From: Hyphomicrobiales bacterium
GTDB taxonomy: Bacteria > Pseudomonadota > Alphaproteobacteria > Rhizobiales > Rhizobiaceae
Length of the DNA stretch: 64,000 bases
Assembly: GCA_900469965.1 (NCBI GenBank)
Contig: UBZP01000022.1
Location: 142,211 to 206,210 of the forward strand
Direction of reading: 5' to 3'
Shown here: in pieces, positions 17,421-26,223 of the stretch
Layout: each line of letters starts with the position of its first letter
How positions within the stretch are numbered: the stretch's first letter is position 1
The notes under the pieces: model-generated
Told to the model about the DNA's origin: nothing
Databases searched by the model: none
What the model saw: only the letters and a program-made list of their open reading frames with translations
Translations under genes and position numbers: made by a program

Positions 17421-18611
17421 TCAGTGGCGCTCGTGCACGTCCGCATGCACGGCGTGTTTCGACAGGAGCAGCACGACCAGCAGCAGGGCGGGCAGTGCGG
17501 TGAAGATCAGGCCGAAGCTCGTATATTCGGCGATGAAGCCGATCGACGAGGGGGCGAACAGCGAACCGGAGTAGCCCATCACCGTCGTCACCGACAGGGC
17601 CACGCCCTGGGCGAAGCCCGGCAGGTTTCCGGCAGCGGAGAAGGCGATCGGAACCATGTTGGATATGCCGATCCCGCAAATGGCAAAGCCCACCATCGCC
17701 AGATAGGCGTTCGGCGCGAAGCCGGCCATCATCATGCCGACGATGGCGAGCACGCTGGAGACGCGGAGCGTCCGGACGGCGCCGAAGCGGTCGCGCACAT
17801 GGTCGCCGGCGAAGCGCATGATGGCCATGGTGGCGGAGAAGGCGCCGAAGGCGAAGCCCGAGAGCGCCAGCGAGGCACCCAGTTCGTCGCGCATGTAGAG
17901 GGCGCCCCAGTCGAGGATGGCCCCTTCGGGGATCATCGTGAACAGGGCCATGATGCCGATCAGCCAGGGCAGCGGCGACATCGGCAGGCGCACCTTCTGG
18001 CGCGTCTCCGTCGGATGCGGCCGGTCGTGCAGGATCGAGCTCCAGATGGCTGCCAGGCCGGCGATCGCGAGCGCGGTCAGGAGGCCGGCGTGGCCCAGGA
18101 CGCCGATGGTTTCGATCAGGTAGCCGCCGGTCGTGGCGCCGAGGAACGCGCCGAGGCTCCAGAAGGCGTGGCAGGAGGACATGATCGCCCGCCGCATCGA
18201 TTTTTCGACCTCGACGGCATTGGCGTTCATGGCGATGTCCATCGCCCCGGTCAGTCCGCCGAAGAGGAAGATGGCGATCGCGCCGGTCCAGATGTTCGGG
18301 GCCAGCGACAAAAGCAGCATCGTCGGAATGAAAGCGATGGTCGCGCCCCGCACGGCGCGCGACGTGCCGAGATGGGCGATCAGGATGCCGGCGAGCGGCA
18401 TCAGGATAAGCGAGCCGATGCCGAAGCCGACGATCATCAGCCCGAGCTGGGATTCGCTTAAGGACAGGCGGCTCGCGAATTCCGGAATCTTCGGCGCCCA
18501 GGCGCCCATGAAGGTGCCGTTCAGGAGAAACAGGCCGGATACGGCCATTCGCGGCGCCGGGAAGTAGGACGATCGCAGGGCCGCGGTTGCTGTGTTTTCT
18601 TGGGTGCTCAT
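17421..18611 (-). CDS. Major facilitator superfamily transporter
   Basis: A 396-residue membrane protein starting at MSTQENTATAAL, with about 12 hydrophobic segments. LGTSRAVRGA lies near the end of the second segment. The C-terminus is His-rich (HAVHADVHERH). The subgroup resembles small sugar and drug carriers of the FucP/YbjJ sort, but I cannot name the substrate. Its start overlaps the stop of the upstream DeoR-type gene by 4 bp, so both are one operon, and a sugar or sugar phosphate is the likely inducer. The long open frame to 18983 runs into the regulator and is not used. Confidence 0.88.
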   Translation of the reverse strand: MSTQENTATAALRSSYFPAPRMAVSGLFLLNGTFMGAWAPKIPEFASRLSLSESQLGLMIVGFGIGSLILMPLAGILIAHLGTSRAVRGATIAFIPTMLLLSLAPNIWTGAIAIFLFGGLTGAMDIAMNANAVEVEKSMRRAIMSSCHAFWSLGAFLGATTGGYLIETIGVLGHAGLLTALAIAGLAAIWSSILHDRPHPTETRQKVRLPMSPLPWLIGIMALFTMIPEGAILDWGALYMRDELGASLALSGFAFGAFSATMAIMRFAGDHVRDRFGAVRTLRVSSVLAIVGMMMAGFAPNAYLAMVGFAICGIGISNMVPIAFSAAGNLPGFAQGVALSVTTVMGYSGSLFAPSSIGFIAEYTSFGLIFTALPALLLVVLLLSKHAVHADVHERH

Positions 18612-19492
18612 TTCGCTTCCAGTCTGTCGGTGGCCGGTGCGGTGCCGCCCGGGTTTGTTCGTGCGGCCTTGGCCTGAGCGGTGTCCGCTTTCCTCGATCG
18701 CCGGCCGGGGCGCGGTTCCATAGGCTCCGCGCGGATGACGTGCAGTCCCGCCGCCGCGCATTCGGCGACCTCCTGCGCGTCGGCATCGGCCTCGAAGATG
18801 GCCCGGTCGAGCCGCTCGATCGGGATCACCGTGTAAGGGGCAGCCATGGCGAGCTTGTCGTTGGTGACGGCGGCCAGCACCGCGCGGCTGCGCAGCGCCA
18901 TGAAGCGCTTGAATTCGGCGTCCTCGAAGCCGAAGGCGGTGACGCCCACGTCCGGGTGGAGCCCGCAAACGCCGAGGATGCAAAGGTCGGGGCGCAGCAT
19001 CTCGGCGTCGCGCAGCGCCTTCGCGCCGATCGCCGCACCGGTCTTCCTGTCGATCGGGCCGCCGATCTGGATGACCTCGATGCCCGGCCGGTCGATCAGC
19101 ACGGCTGCGATGGCCGGCATGTTGGTGGCGACCGTCAGGCGTTTGTCCTCCGGCAGGGCGCGGGCGATTGCAAGGTTGGTGCTGCCGCCGTCGAGGAAGA
19201 CGAACAGGCCCGGCTGGACGAGGGCGGCGGCGGCGCGTGCCAGCGCCTCCTTCCGTTCGTCGTCGGTGCCCACACGCTCACTGAACCTCGTGTCCGGGGT
19301 CGGCGGCAGCGCGCCGCCATAGACGCGGCGGCACAGCCCCGCCGCCGCCATTTCCCGCAGGTCGCGGCGGATCGTGTCTTCCGAGACGCCGAGCTCCTGG
19401 GCGAGGTCGGCCGCGATCACCCGGCCCTGCGCGGCAAGCCGGGTCTTTATCAGTGTCTGGCGTTCGCCAAGGAGAAGTTCGCTGAGCGACAT
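18608..19492 (-). CDS. DeoR family transcriptional regulator
   Basis: A 294-residue protein from MSLSELLLGERQ. The N-terminal HTH (VIAADLAQELGVSEDTIRRDLREM) is followed by RVYGGA, the typical DeoR join, and then the sugar-phosphate-isomerase-like sensor domain (FLDGGSTNLAIARAL; VCGLHPDVGVTA). The tail (about 265-294) is basic and Ala/Thr-rich, longer than usual. I prefer this start to the ATG at 19507 because the latter would put the ATGCAT repeats into the coding region. It likely controls itself and the MFS gene. Confidence 0.87.
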   Translation of the reverse strand: MSLSELLLGERQTLIKTRLAAQGRVIAADLAQELGVSEDTIRRDLREMAAAGLCRRVYGGALPPTPDTRFSERVGTDDERKEALARAAAALVQPGLFVFLDGGSTNLAIARALPEDKRLTVATNMPAIAAVLIDRPGIEVIQIGGPIDRKTGAAIGAKALRDAEMLRPDLCILGVCGLHPDVGVTAFGFEDAEFKRFMALRSRAVLAAVTNDKLAMAAPYTVIPIERLDRAIFEADADAQEVAECAAAGLHVIRAEPMEPRPGRRSRKADTAQAKAARTNPGGTAPATDRLEAK

Positions 19493-19505
19493 TCGATCTC
19501 CAATC

Positions 19506-19540
19506 ATGCATCTTCATGCATAAATGCGCACAATCGTGCA
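19506..19540 (-). promoter_or_regulatory. Tandem ATGCAT operator-like repeats upstream of the DeoR gene
   Basis: ATGCAT occurs at 19506-19511 and 19516-19521, followed by the related TGCGCA at 19525-19530 and GTGCA at 19536-19540. The repeats recur at about one helical turn, directly before the regulator gene. DeoR proteins commonly bind short tandem repeats, so this is a plausible autoregulatory site. Confidence 0.45.
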
Positions 19541-19563
19541 CGCTTGGCAAGTGCTTTCCGCCA

Positions 19564-19593
19564 AACAAAAACCCCGCCGTTCCCGGCGGGGTT
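19564..19593 (-). terminator. Terminator of the Bax-inhibitor-1 gene
   Basis: AACCCCGCCG at 19570-19579 pairs with CGGCGGGGTT at 19584-19593 around a 4-nt loop. On the minus strand the stem runs into TTTTTGTTT. It is 44 bp past the stop of the BI-1 gene and before the DeoR promoter. Confidence 0.85.
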
Positions 19594-19636
19594 GGTCGTC
19601 ACACGGATTGCAGTCTGCAGGCTGGCCGGCAGAGGC

Positions 19637-20383
19637 TCAGCTGTTCCGGTTGCCCATGAAGCGCAGCAGGAACAGGAACAGGTTGATGAAGTCGAGGTAG
19701 AGGGTGAGCGCGCCCATGATCGCCTTGCGACCGGCCACCGCTACCTCGTCGGCTTCGTAGTACAGTTCCTTGATCTTCTGCGTGTCCCAGGCGGTCAGGC
19801 CGGCGAACACCAGCACGCCGATGGCGGAGATCGCGAAATCAAGCGCCGACGACTGCAGGAAGATGTTCACCAGCGAGGCGATGATCAGGCCGAACAGGCC
19901 CATGACCATGAACGAGCCCATCGCGGAGAGATCCCGCTTCGTCGTGTAGCCGTAGAGCGACAAGGCGCCGAAGGCTGCGGCCGAAACGAAGAAGGTCTGC
20001 GCGATGCTGGCGCCGGTGTAGATCAGGAAGATCGACGACAGCGACAGGCCCATCAGGCCGGCATAGACCCAGAACGTCGCCTGCGCGGCCGCGACACTCA
20101 TGGTGTGGATCCTGAAGCTCAGGAAGAAGACCAGTGCCAGCGGCGCGAGGATCACGACCCACCGGAGCGGGCTGACATAGATCGCCTGGCCGAAAGCGGT
20201 GAGCTGGCCGCCGGAGAAGGCAGCCTGGGACGCGAAGAACGCGACCACGCCGGTGATTGCCAGGCCCAGTGCCATCAGGTTGTAGACCTTCAGCATATAG
20301 GCGCGGAGGCCCTCGTCGACGACGGCGCCGGCCTGTGTGCCGGTATTCGTCACGCGCGTCTGGTAGTTGCGGAAATCTGACAT
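19637..20383 (-). CDS. Bax inhibitor-1/YccA family inner-membrane protein
   Basis: A 248-residue protein with about seven membrane segments: a polar N-terminus (about 1-30), then hydrophobic runs from MLKVYNLMALGLAITG to FINLFLFLLRFMG. The last loops contain AWDTQKIKELYYE, the conserved Asp region of the family that senses pH in BsYetJ-type calcium leak channels. The physiological role in bacteria is not settled. The leader at 20422-20503 folds into a branched RNA in the place where rhizobia carry the ybhL motif (ybhL is a gene of this family). A terminator follows. Confidence 0.93.
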   Translation of the reverse strand: MSDFRNYQTRVTNTGTQAGAVVDEGLRAYMLKVYNLMALGLAITGVVAFFASQAAFSGGQLTAFGQAIYVSPLRWVVILAPLALVFFLSFRIHTMSVAAAQATFWVYAGLMGLSLSSIFLIYTGASIAQTFFVSAAAFGALSLYGYTTKRDLSAMGSFMVMGLFGLIIASLVNIFLQSSALDFAISAIGVLVFAGLTAWDTQKIKELYYEADEVAVAGRKAIMGALTLYLDFINLFLFLLRFMGNRNS

Positions 20384-20421
20384 TTTGTCCTCTCGAAAGC
20401 CCCGTTGGTTGTTACGGTGTC

Positions 20422-20503
20422 GGGTGTCGCATCCCGTCCTCTTCCGGACAGGGCGATCTTTCGGCTGCTCCAGGCTTTCCAGCCGGCCTCGTGCCGAACA
20501 CCC
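20422..20503 (-). ncRNA. Structured leader of the BI-1 gene, candidate ybhL-motif RNA
   Basis: On the minus strand three nested or adjacent stems can be drawn: GGGTGT (20498-20503) with ACACCC (20422-20427) closes the element; TTCGGC (20493-20498) with GCCGAA (20460-20465) forms an arm; CCCTGTCC (20446-20453) with GGACGGG (20433-20439) forms a second hairpin with loop GGAAGA. The outer and first-arm stems share one base at 20498, so one pair must open. The ybhL motif is a known Rhizobiales RNA in front of this gene family. The match is by context and fold, not by alignment. Confidence 0.6.
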
Positions 20504-20635
20504 AGGCGCCGCTGCGGGGCCCCAGCATGCCTGCCATCAATATGATCACTAAGCTGCTGTTGTACAAGTACCAATGCCGGGCGGGCGATCAGTTTCGCGC
20601 GAGCGTGGTAGCCGCCCGATGCCGCCCTTGCGCCC

Positions 20636-23194
20636 TCAGAGCTCGCGCAGGACCGTTGCCGCCTTCTGCCCGAGCACGCGCCAGGTGCCCGCCAGGCCGA
20701 TGCCCACCGTCATGGCCAGTGCGATGAGCACCGTCATGACGGCGACGTCGGGAAGGAAGCGCGACGGCAAGGTCATGATGCGGCTGACGACGAACCAGGC
20801 GGCGACGCCGCCGGAGAAGAGCGCAAATGTCGCCGTCGCCAGGCCGAGCATGATGTACTCGTAGCTGAAGGCGCGGATCAGGGTCGTGCGGGTGGCGCCG
20901 AGCGTCTTCAGCACCACGGCGTCATGGGTCCTCGCCCTGTTGCCGGCCGCGAGCGCGCCGGCGAGGACCAGCACCGATGCGATCAGCGCCACGGCGGCGG
21001 CGGCGCGCACGGCGGTCGCAAGCTGGCCCATCAGCTCGTTGACGATATCGAGCGCATCCTTCACCCGCACGCTGGTAATCGTCGGATAGGCGTTGGTGAC
21101 GGCGCGCAGCGTCGCCGCCTCCTGGTCCGCCGTCGCCTCGGGGTCGATCATGGTGGCGAGCCAGGCATGCGGTGCGCCGGCGAAGGTGTTGGGCGAGAAC
21201 ACCATGACGAAATTGATCGACAGGGATTCCCATTCGACGTTGCGCAGGTTGGCGATGCGGGCGGTCAGGTTGCGGCCAAGCACGTTGACGGTGACCGTGT
21301 CGCCGACCTTCAGGCCGAGTTCGCCGGCCTCCTCGGCCGAGAAGGATACCAGCGGCTCGCCGGCATAGTCGGCCGGCCACCACTGGCCGGAAGCCAGCGT
21401 CGAATTCTCCGGCAGGGCCTTCGCATAGGTGATGCCGCGATCGCCCTGCAGCACCCAGCGGCCGGAGGGTGGCACGTTGCGGCGCGCGACATCCTCGCCG
21501 TTGAAGGCGGTGATCCGGCCGCGCAGCATCGGCACCTCGACGATCTTGCCGTCCGGCATGCTGTCGCTCAGGACCTTGCGGAAGCCGTCCAGGTCGTTGC
21601 CCTGGATGTCGATGAAGAAGAAGTTGGGCGCGCGTTCCGGCAGGCTGCCCGTCAGTTCGCGGCGCAGGTTGCCGTCGATCAGCGTCAGGGTGACGAGCAG
21701 CGCCAGCCCGAGCCCGAGCGACAGCACGACGGAGGGCGTCAGCGCGCCGGGGCGGTGGATATTGCCGATCGCGAGCCGCAGCGCCGGCGAATTGACCCGC
21801 GGCGCGCGGCGGGCCAGCGCGGTGACGAGGGAGGCGACGAGCCTCAGGACGACGAAGGCGAAGGCGATCGAGCCGAGGAAGACGAGGGCGATGTAGCGGT
21901 CATAGGCCGTCCAGACGGCCAGCCCGCCGAGCGCCGCCAGGAAAAGACCCGCGCCTGCGATGTAGGGCCAGGCGGGCAGGCGGCTGCGCTCGAAGCCCTG
22001 CTCGCGGAAGAGCGCCGTCGCCGGCACCTCGCGGGCATGGCCGAGCGGCATGATGGCGAAGGCGAGCGCGGTGATGATGCCGAAGGCCGCGGCGAGCGCG
22101 AGCGCGCCCGGGTAGATGGCAAGGCCGGCGGGGACGGGCAGGACGCCTTCCAGGAAACGGACGGCGACGATCGGGATCAGCATGCCGAGGACGAGGCCGA
22201 TCAGGATGCCGATGGCCGCGATCAGGACGATCTGGATCAGGTAGATCGCCGAGATCAGGCGGGCGGGCGCGCCGAGGCACTTGAAGGTGGCGATCACGCC
22301 GCGCTTGGTGTCGAGATAGGCGCGCACCGCATTGGCGACGCCGACGCCGCCGACGATCAGCGCCGTCAGGCCGACGAGCGTCAAGAATTGCGAGAAGCGG
22401 GTGATGTTGTTGGTGAGCGCGGGGGTGGCGTTGTTGCTGGTGCGGATCGACCAGCCGGCGGAAGGAAACGCCCGCTCGGCCTGCCGGCGGATCTCGGCGA
22501 TGCGCCGCGACGTCGGTTGATCGAGGCGGATCTTGTACTGATGCTCCACCAGGCTGCCGGTCTGCACGAGGCCGGTGGCCGCCAGGGCGTCGTTGGAGAT
22601 CAGGAGGCGCGGCGCCAGCCCGAAGCCGTCCGACAGCGCGTCGGGCTCCCGGTCGATCGTCGCGGTGATGCGGACCCTGGCGTTGCCGAGCAGGAGTTCG
22701 TCGCCGACGCCGATGCCGAGGCGATCGAGCAGGAGCGGCGCTGCGAGCGCGCCGAAGCTGCCGCCAGTCTCCGCCGTCAGCCGGGCCAGCGGCCCGGCCG
22801 GCTTGGTCTCGACCGTGCCGTAGAGCGGATAGCGGTCGTCGACGGCCTTCAGCTCGACCAGTGCCTGGTCGGAACCGTCCGGCAGGCGCGCCATCGAGCG
22901 CAGGCCGGCGGAGACGGAGACGTCGCCAAGCGTGTCGAGAAAGGCCCGTTCCTGCTCCGTTGCCACGCGGTTGCGCAACTGGAAGCGGATGTCGGCGGCC
23001 AGCAGCGTCTGGCCCTGGGCCTCGATGGATTCGCTGATCGCGCCGGAGACCGAGTTGACGCCGGCGATCGCGGCCGTGCCGAGCGCGATGCAGGCGAGGA
23101 AGATGTAGAAGCCGCGCAGGCCGCCGCGCATCTCGCGCAGCGCAAGCCGGAAGGCGAGCGACATCCAGGCGGTGGAGCGCGCCGGCGCGTTCAT
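20636..23194 (-). CDS. ybbP: ABC transporter permease, FtsX/YbbP type
   Basis: An 852-residue protein with one N-terminal membrane helix (about 26-46), a large periplasmic MacB-like region, two central groups of membrane helices and a second periplasmic region, ending with three helices. This duplicated FtsX layout is typical of YbbP. Partner is YbbA, whose gene overlaps by 4 bp. Such systems do mechanotransmission or lipoprotein/lipid extraction rather than simple transport. It is next to a TesA-like esterase gene, the same neighbourhood as in E. coli (tesA-ybbA-ybbP). Confidence 0.9.
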   Translation of the reverse strand: MNAPARSTAWMSLAFRLALREMRGGLRGFYIFLACIALGTAAIAGVNSVSGAISESIEAQGQTLLAADIRFQLRNRVATEQERAFLDTLGDVSVSAGLRSMARLPDGSDQALVELKAVDDRYPLYGTVETKPAGPLARLTAETGGSFGALAAPLLLDRLGIGVGDELLLGNARVRITATIDREPDALSDGFGLAPRLLISNDALAATGLVQTGSLVEHQYKIRLDQPTSRRIAEIRRQAERAFPSAGWSIRTSNNATPALTNNITRFSQFLTLVGLTALIVGGVGVANAVRAYLDTKRGVIATFKCLGAPARLISAIYLIQIVLIAAIGILIGLVLGMLIPIVAVRFLEGVLPVPAGLAIYPGALALAAAFGIITALAFAIMPLGHAREVPATALFREQGFERSRLPAWPYIAGAGLFLAALGGLAVWTAYDRYIALVFLGSIAFAFVVLRLVASLVTALARRAPRVNSPALRLAIGNIHRPGALTPSVVLSLGLGLALLVTLTLIDGNLRRELTGSLPERAPNFFFIDIQGNDLDGFRKVLSDSMPDGKIVEVPMLRGRITAFNGEDVARRNVPPSGRWVLQGDRGITYAKALPENSTLASGQWWPADYAGEPLVSFSAEEAGELGLKVGDTVTVNVLGRNLTARIANLRNVEWESLSINFVMVFSPNTFAGAPHAWLATMIDPEATADQEAATLRAVTNAYPTITSVRVKDALDIVNELMGQLATAVRAAAAVALIASVLVLAGALAAGNRARTHDAVVLKTLGATRTTLIRAFSYEYIMLGLATATFALFSGGVAAWFVVSRIMTLPSRFLPDVAVMTVLIALAMTVGIGLAGTWRVLGQKAATVLREL

Positions 23195-23904
23195 GCCGAA
23201 ACCTTCTGGCCGGTCGCTGCCGGGGCGGCCTCCGTGCCGACGATCTCGCCGGAGCGCATGCGCACCTGGCGCTGGCAGCGGCCGGCGAGCGCGGGATCAT
23301 GGGTGACCAGCACGAGCGTCATGCCGCGTCGGGCCTGTTCGGCGAAGAGCAGATCGGAGATCTGTCGCCCGGTGTCGCCGTCGAGATTGCCGGTCGGCTC
23401 GTCGGCGATCAGAAGGCGCGGCTGCGGGGCGAGCGCCCGGGCAATGGCGACGCGCTGCTGCTCGCCGCCCGACAGCTGGCCGGGGTAGTGCGACAGCCGT
23501 TCGCCGAGCCCCACGGCCTCCAGTTCGCCCCGGGCGATGGCAAAGGCGTCCTTGACGTTGGCGAGTTCCAGCGGCACGGCGACGTTTTCGAGCGCGGTCA
23601 TGTTGGGGATGAGGTGGAAGGACTGGAAGACGATGCCGATGTTGCGGCCACGGAAATCGGCGACCTGGTCCTCGCTCATCGTGTGCAGCGCCGCGCCGCC
23701 GATATGGATCTCGCCGCGATCGAGCCGCTCGAGGCCGGCCAGCACCATGAGAAGGGTAGACTTGCCGGATCCCGAGGGGCCGACGATGCCGACCGACTGG
23801 CCGGCGGCGATCTGCAGGTCGATCCCCTTGAGCACATGGACCGAGGCCGCGTCCCGGCCGAGCGTGAGGTCGGCCTTTTTGAGATCGATGATGGTTTCGC
23901 CCAC
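23191..23904 (-). CDS. ybbA: ABC transporter ATP-binding protein, YbbA/LolD family
   Basis: A 237-residue ATPase. Walker A is GPSGSGKST, the signature [15 protein letters not shown], Walker B LLIADEPT, and the switch His is in VLVTHD. It has the MacB/LolD subgroup features, including [16 protein letters not shown] after the Q-loop. It energises the YbbP permease encoded immediately after it (ATGA overlap). It is divergent from the TesA-like gene across 131 bp. Confidence 0.93.
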   Translation of the reverse strand: MGETIIDLKKADLTLGRDAASVHVLKGIDLQIAAGQSVGIVGPSGSGKSTLLMVLAGLERLDRGEIHIGGAALHTMSEDQVADFRGRNIGIVFQSFHLIPNMTALENVAVPLELANVKDAFAIARGELEAVGLGERLSHYPGQLSGGEQQRVAIARALAPQPRLLIADEPTGNLDGDTGRQISDLLFAEQARRGMTLVLVTHDPALAGRCQRQVRMRSGEIVGTEAAPAATGQKVSA

Positions 23905-24035
23905 GGAAATCTATCCTATATCTTGATGCAATGCGGGATTGGCAGGGGCAATCCCTCCGCTCTCCCGAAATCGCAGCCCGCAGGCACGGTTCCGGAAACG
24001 TCCGGGAGCTGCGGCAGCAACTTAGGATCAGCGAA

Positions 24036-24680
24036 ATGCCGTTTAAAGCCGCTCACGGAATTTTCATCGCCATGGCCCTCATGGTGTTGTCGGCCGCGCG
24101 CCCGGCCGCAGCCGAACCCGTGGCCCTCGTCGGCTTCGGCGACAGCCTGATGGCAGGATACCAGCTTCCGGCCGAAGACGCCTTCCCTGCACAGCTGGAA
24201 AGGGCGTTGCGGGCCAAGGGCGCGGAGGTCGCCATCGCCAATGCCGGCGTTTCGGGCGACACCACCTCGGGCGGGCTCGCCCGCCTCGACTGGTCGGTGC
24301 CCGACGGCACGAAGGGCGTGATCCTCGAACTCGGCGCCAACGATGCGCTGCGCGGCATTCCGCCGGAACAGACGGAACAAAACCTCGACAGGATGATTTC
24401 CGGCCTCAAGGGCCGCGGAATGGCCGTGCTGCTCGTCGGCATGCTGGCGCCCCCCAACATGGGTGCCGCGTATGGCGAGCGTTTCAACGGCATGTACCAA
24501 AGGCTGGCCGAGAAGCATCAGGTGCCCCTCTACCCGTTCTTTCTCGACGGGGTGGTGACGCATGCCGACCTGCAGCTCGAGGACGGCATGCATCCCAACA
24601 GCAAGGGAGTGGCGGTGATGGTCGACAAAATGCTGCCCTCAGTTCAGCAGTTTCTAAAAAGCCTGGGGGTAAACGAGTGA
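24036..24680 (+). CDS. tesA: TesA-like GDSL arylesterase/lysophospholipase, exported
   Basis: A 214-residue SGNH hydrolase starting at MPFKAAHG. Residues 1-26 are a signal peptide (hydrophobic 9-21, AAAE at the cut site), so it acts in the periplasm. Catalytic Ser37 is in GFGDSLMAGY; the Gly and Asn blocks are NAGVSGDTT and LGANDAL; Asp/His are in EDGMHPN. Family members hydrolyse acyl esters and thioesters. Divergent from ybbA-ybbP as in many proteobacteria. The upstream ATG at 23931 would add a polar stretch before the signal and is rejected. Confidence 0.92.
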   Translation: MPFKAAHGIFIAMALMVLSAARPAAAEPVALVGFGDSLMAGYQLPAEDAFPAQLERALRAKGAEVAIANAGVSGDTTSGGLARLDWSVPDGTKGVILELGANDALRGIPPEQTEQNLDRMISGLKGRGMAVLLVGMLAPPNMGAAYGERFNGMYQRLAEKHQVPLYPFFLDGVVTHADLQLEDGMHPNSKGVAVMVDKMLPSVQQFLKSLGVNE

Positions 24681-24767
24681 GTGATTTCGCGGGTGCGAAA
24701 TTGGGGTTGCGCATATGAGTAATGCGTGATTCCCTGAGCAAACGATCACAGATTCGGGGAGCTCGCC

Positions 24768-25349
24768 ATGCCGAGACTATTTGTTGCCCTCGAAGTGCCG
24801 CGTAATGCCGCCATGAGCCTCTCGTTGCTCCGCGGCGGACTGCCCGGAGCACGCTGGATCGACGTCGAGAACTTCCACATCACATTGCGGTTCATCGGCG
24901 ACATCGATGGCCGCACCGCCGATGAGGTCGTCGACCGGCTCGATCGCATCGAGAGACCCGAGTTCCAGCTGTCGCTATCGGGCGTCGGTTCCTTCGGGTC
25001 CAGGAAGCCGCATTCCATCTACGCGGGCGTCTCGCAGGCGCCGGAGATGTATGCGCTGCAGGCGGAGATCGAGCGGATCTGCCAGCGCCTGGGCCTGCCG
25101 GCCGACCCCCGCAAGTTCACCCCGCACGTGACGCTGGCCCGGCTCAGGAACGCGCGGCTCGATGACGTGGTGTCCTATCTCTCCGGGCGCGGGAACTTCT
25201 ATTCCTCGCCGTTCATGGTCAACCGCTTCGTGCTGATGTCGTCGAAGGAATCGGTCGGCGGCGGACCCTATGTGACCGAAGAGGTCTTCCCGCTCTACGA
25301 GGGGGGCTCGTCCTTCGGGCTGCCGGCCATGGAAGCACATCCCCGGTAG
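24768..25349 (+). CDS. thpR: RNA 2',3'-cyclic phosphodiesterase
   Basis: A 193-residue protein with the two HxTx boxes of the 2H phosphoesterase family, His37-Ile-Thr-Leu and His120-Val-Thr-Leu, about 83 residues apart. MPRLFVALEVP is the usual N-terminus. These enzymes open 2',3'-cyclic phosphates (formerly annotated as 2'-5' RNA ligase). The C-terminus (about 175-193) has no clear family match and overlaps the end of the convergent phosphatase gene by 55 bp. Confidence 0.92.
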   Translation: MPRLFVALEVPRNAAMSLSLLRGGLPGARWIDVENFHITLRFIGDIDGRTADEVVDRLDRIERPEFQLSLSGVGSFGSRKPHSIYAGVSQAPEMYALQAEIERICQRLGLPADPRKFTPHVTLARLRNARLDDVVSYLSGRGNFYSSPFMVNRFVLMSSKESVGGGPYVTEEVFPLYEGGSSFGLPAMEAHPR

Positions 25350-25774
25350 AGCATGCGGTAGACGTCCTCGAACTCGGCCCTGCCGCCAAAATAGGGGTCG
25401 GGCACATCGTCCGCGGTTGCCAAGGCGTGTTCGGCGAAAAGTGCGATCCGGGCCGAAGCGCCCGCGGGTGCGGATTCCCTCAGGCTCTGCAGGTTCTTGC
25501 GATCGAGCGCCAGGATCAGGTCGAAGCGGTCGAAGTCCGCCGCCTCGACCCGGCGCGCCCGCAGCGTCGAGATATCGATCCCGTGTTCGGCGGCAACGGC
25601 GATGGCGCGGCTGTCCGGCGGATCGCCGATATGCCAGGCGCCGGTTCCGGCCGAATCGATCAGGAATTCATCGGCGCGACCCGCAGCTGCGGCGAGATGG
25701 CGAAGGATTCCCTCGGCCAGCGGCGAACGGCAGATGTTTCCGAGGCAGACGAACAGGATCGAGATCTGGGGCAC
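25295..25774 (-). CDS. Low-molecular-weight protein tyrosine phosphatase
   Basis: A 159-residue protein from a GTG start at 25774; a GGAG site is about 10 nt upstream, and the open frame beyond lacks family sequence. The phosphate loop is at residues 10-17 (CLGNICRS, C-x5-R), and the general acid is the Asp of VPDPYFGG. It removes phosphate from tyrosine, or arginine in some relatives. Its last 18 codons are convergent with, and overlap, the end of thpR. It is divergent from phhB. Confidence 0.92.
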   Translation of the reverse strand: MPQISILFVCLGNICRSPLAEGILRHLAAAAGRADEFLIDSAGTGAWHIGDPPDSRAIAVAAEHGIDISTLRARRVEAADFDRFDLILALDRKNLQSLRESAPAGASARIALFAEHALATADDVPDPYFGGRAEFEDVYRMLYRGCASMAGSPKDEPPS

Positions 25775-25846
25775 GAAGGGCTCCGCGAAGGTGAAGGGTT
25801 GCAAATTATCTGCTAAGAGGAGGGCCTGCAACGGAGGACACTGTCG

Positions 25847-26146
25847 ATGAAGCAGGACAAGCTCAGCACCGAGGCGATCACGTCCAGTCTCTCCATGCTC
25901 GAGGGCTGGACGCTCGAGGATGACGGGCTCGCGATTGCGAAGTCGTTCAGGTTCAAGACGTTCGCGTCGGCGTTCGCGTTCATGACCGAGGCTGCGCAGG
26001 CGGCGGAGCGCCTGAACCACCACCCGGAATGGTTCAACGTCTACAACAAGGTCGACGTCCGCCTCACGACCCATTCGGCGGGCGGGGTCACGGCGCTCGA
26101 TTTCCGGCTGGCCGAGGCGATGGAGAAGGCGGCGCGGGCGCGCTGA
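25847..26146 (+). CDS. phhB: Pterin-4a-carbinolamine dehydratase
   Basis: A 99-residue protein, the normal size. The active-site pattern [21 protein letters not shown] carries the family's paired histidines and the later His, preceded by [19 protein letters not shown]. It dehydrates the 4a-hydroxy pterin made by phenylalanine hydroxylase and regenerates the cofactor. No phhA is in this window. It starts 72 bp from the GTG of the divergent phosphatase gene, and a YkvA-like gene follows. Confidence 0.94.
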   Translation: MKQDKLSTEAITSSLSMLEGWTLEDDGLAIAKSFRFKTFASAFAFMTEAAQAAERLNHHPEWFNVYNKVDVRLTTHSAGGVTALDFRLAEAMEKAARAR

Positions 26147-26223
26147 GCGCTTGCCGCGGCGGGCGAGGGTCCCCATATCAGGGCGTGCCCGCCGTCGCGG
26201 GCGCTGCGCAACGGAGTGTCGGA

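Noticed and set aside
20924..23488. 854-residue open frame on the plus strand
   Set aside because: It is antisense to ybbP and ybbA, which have clear motifs. The composition is Arg/Gly/Asp-rich and has no domain.
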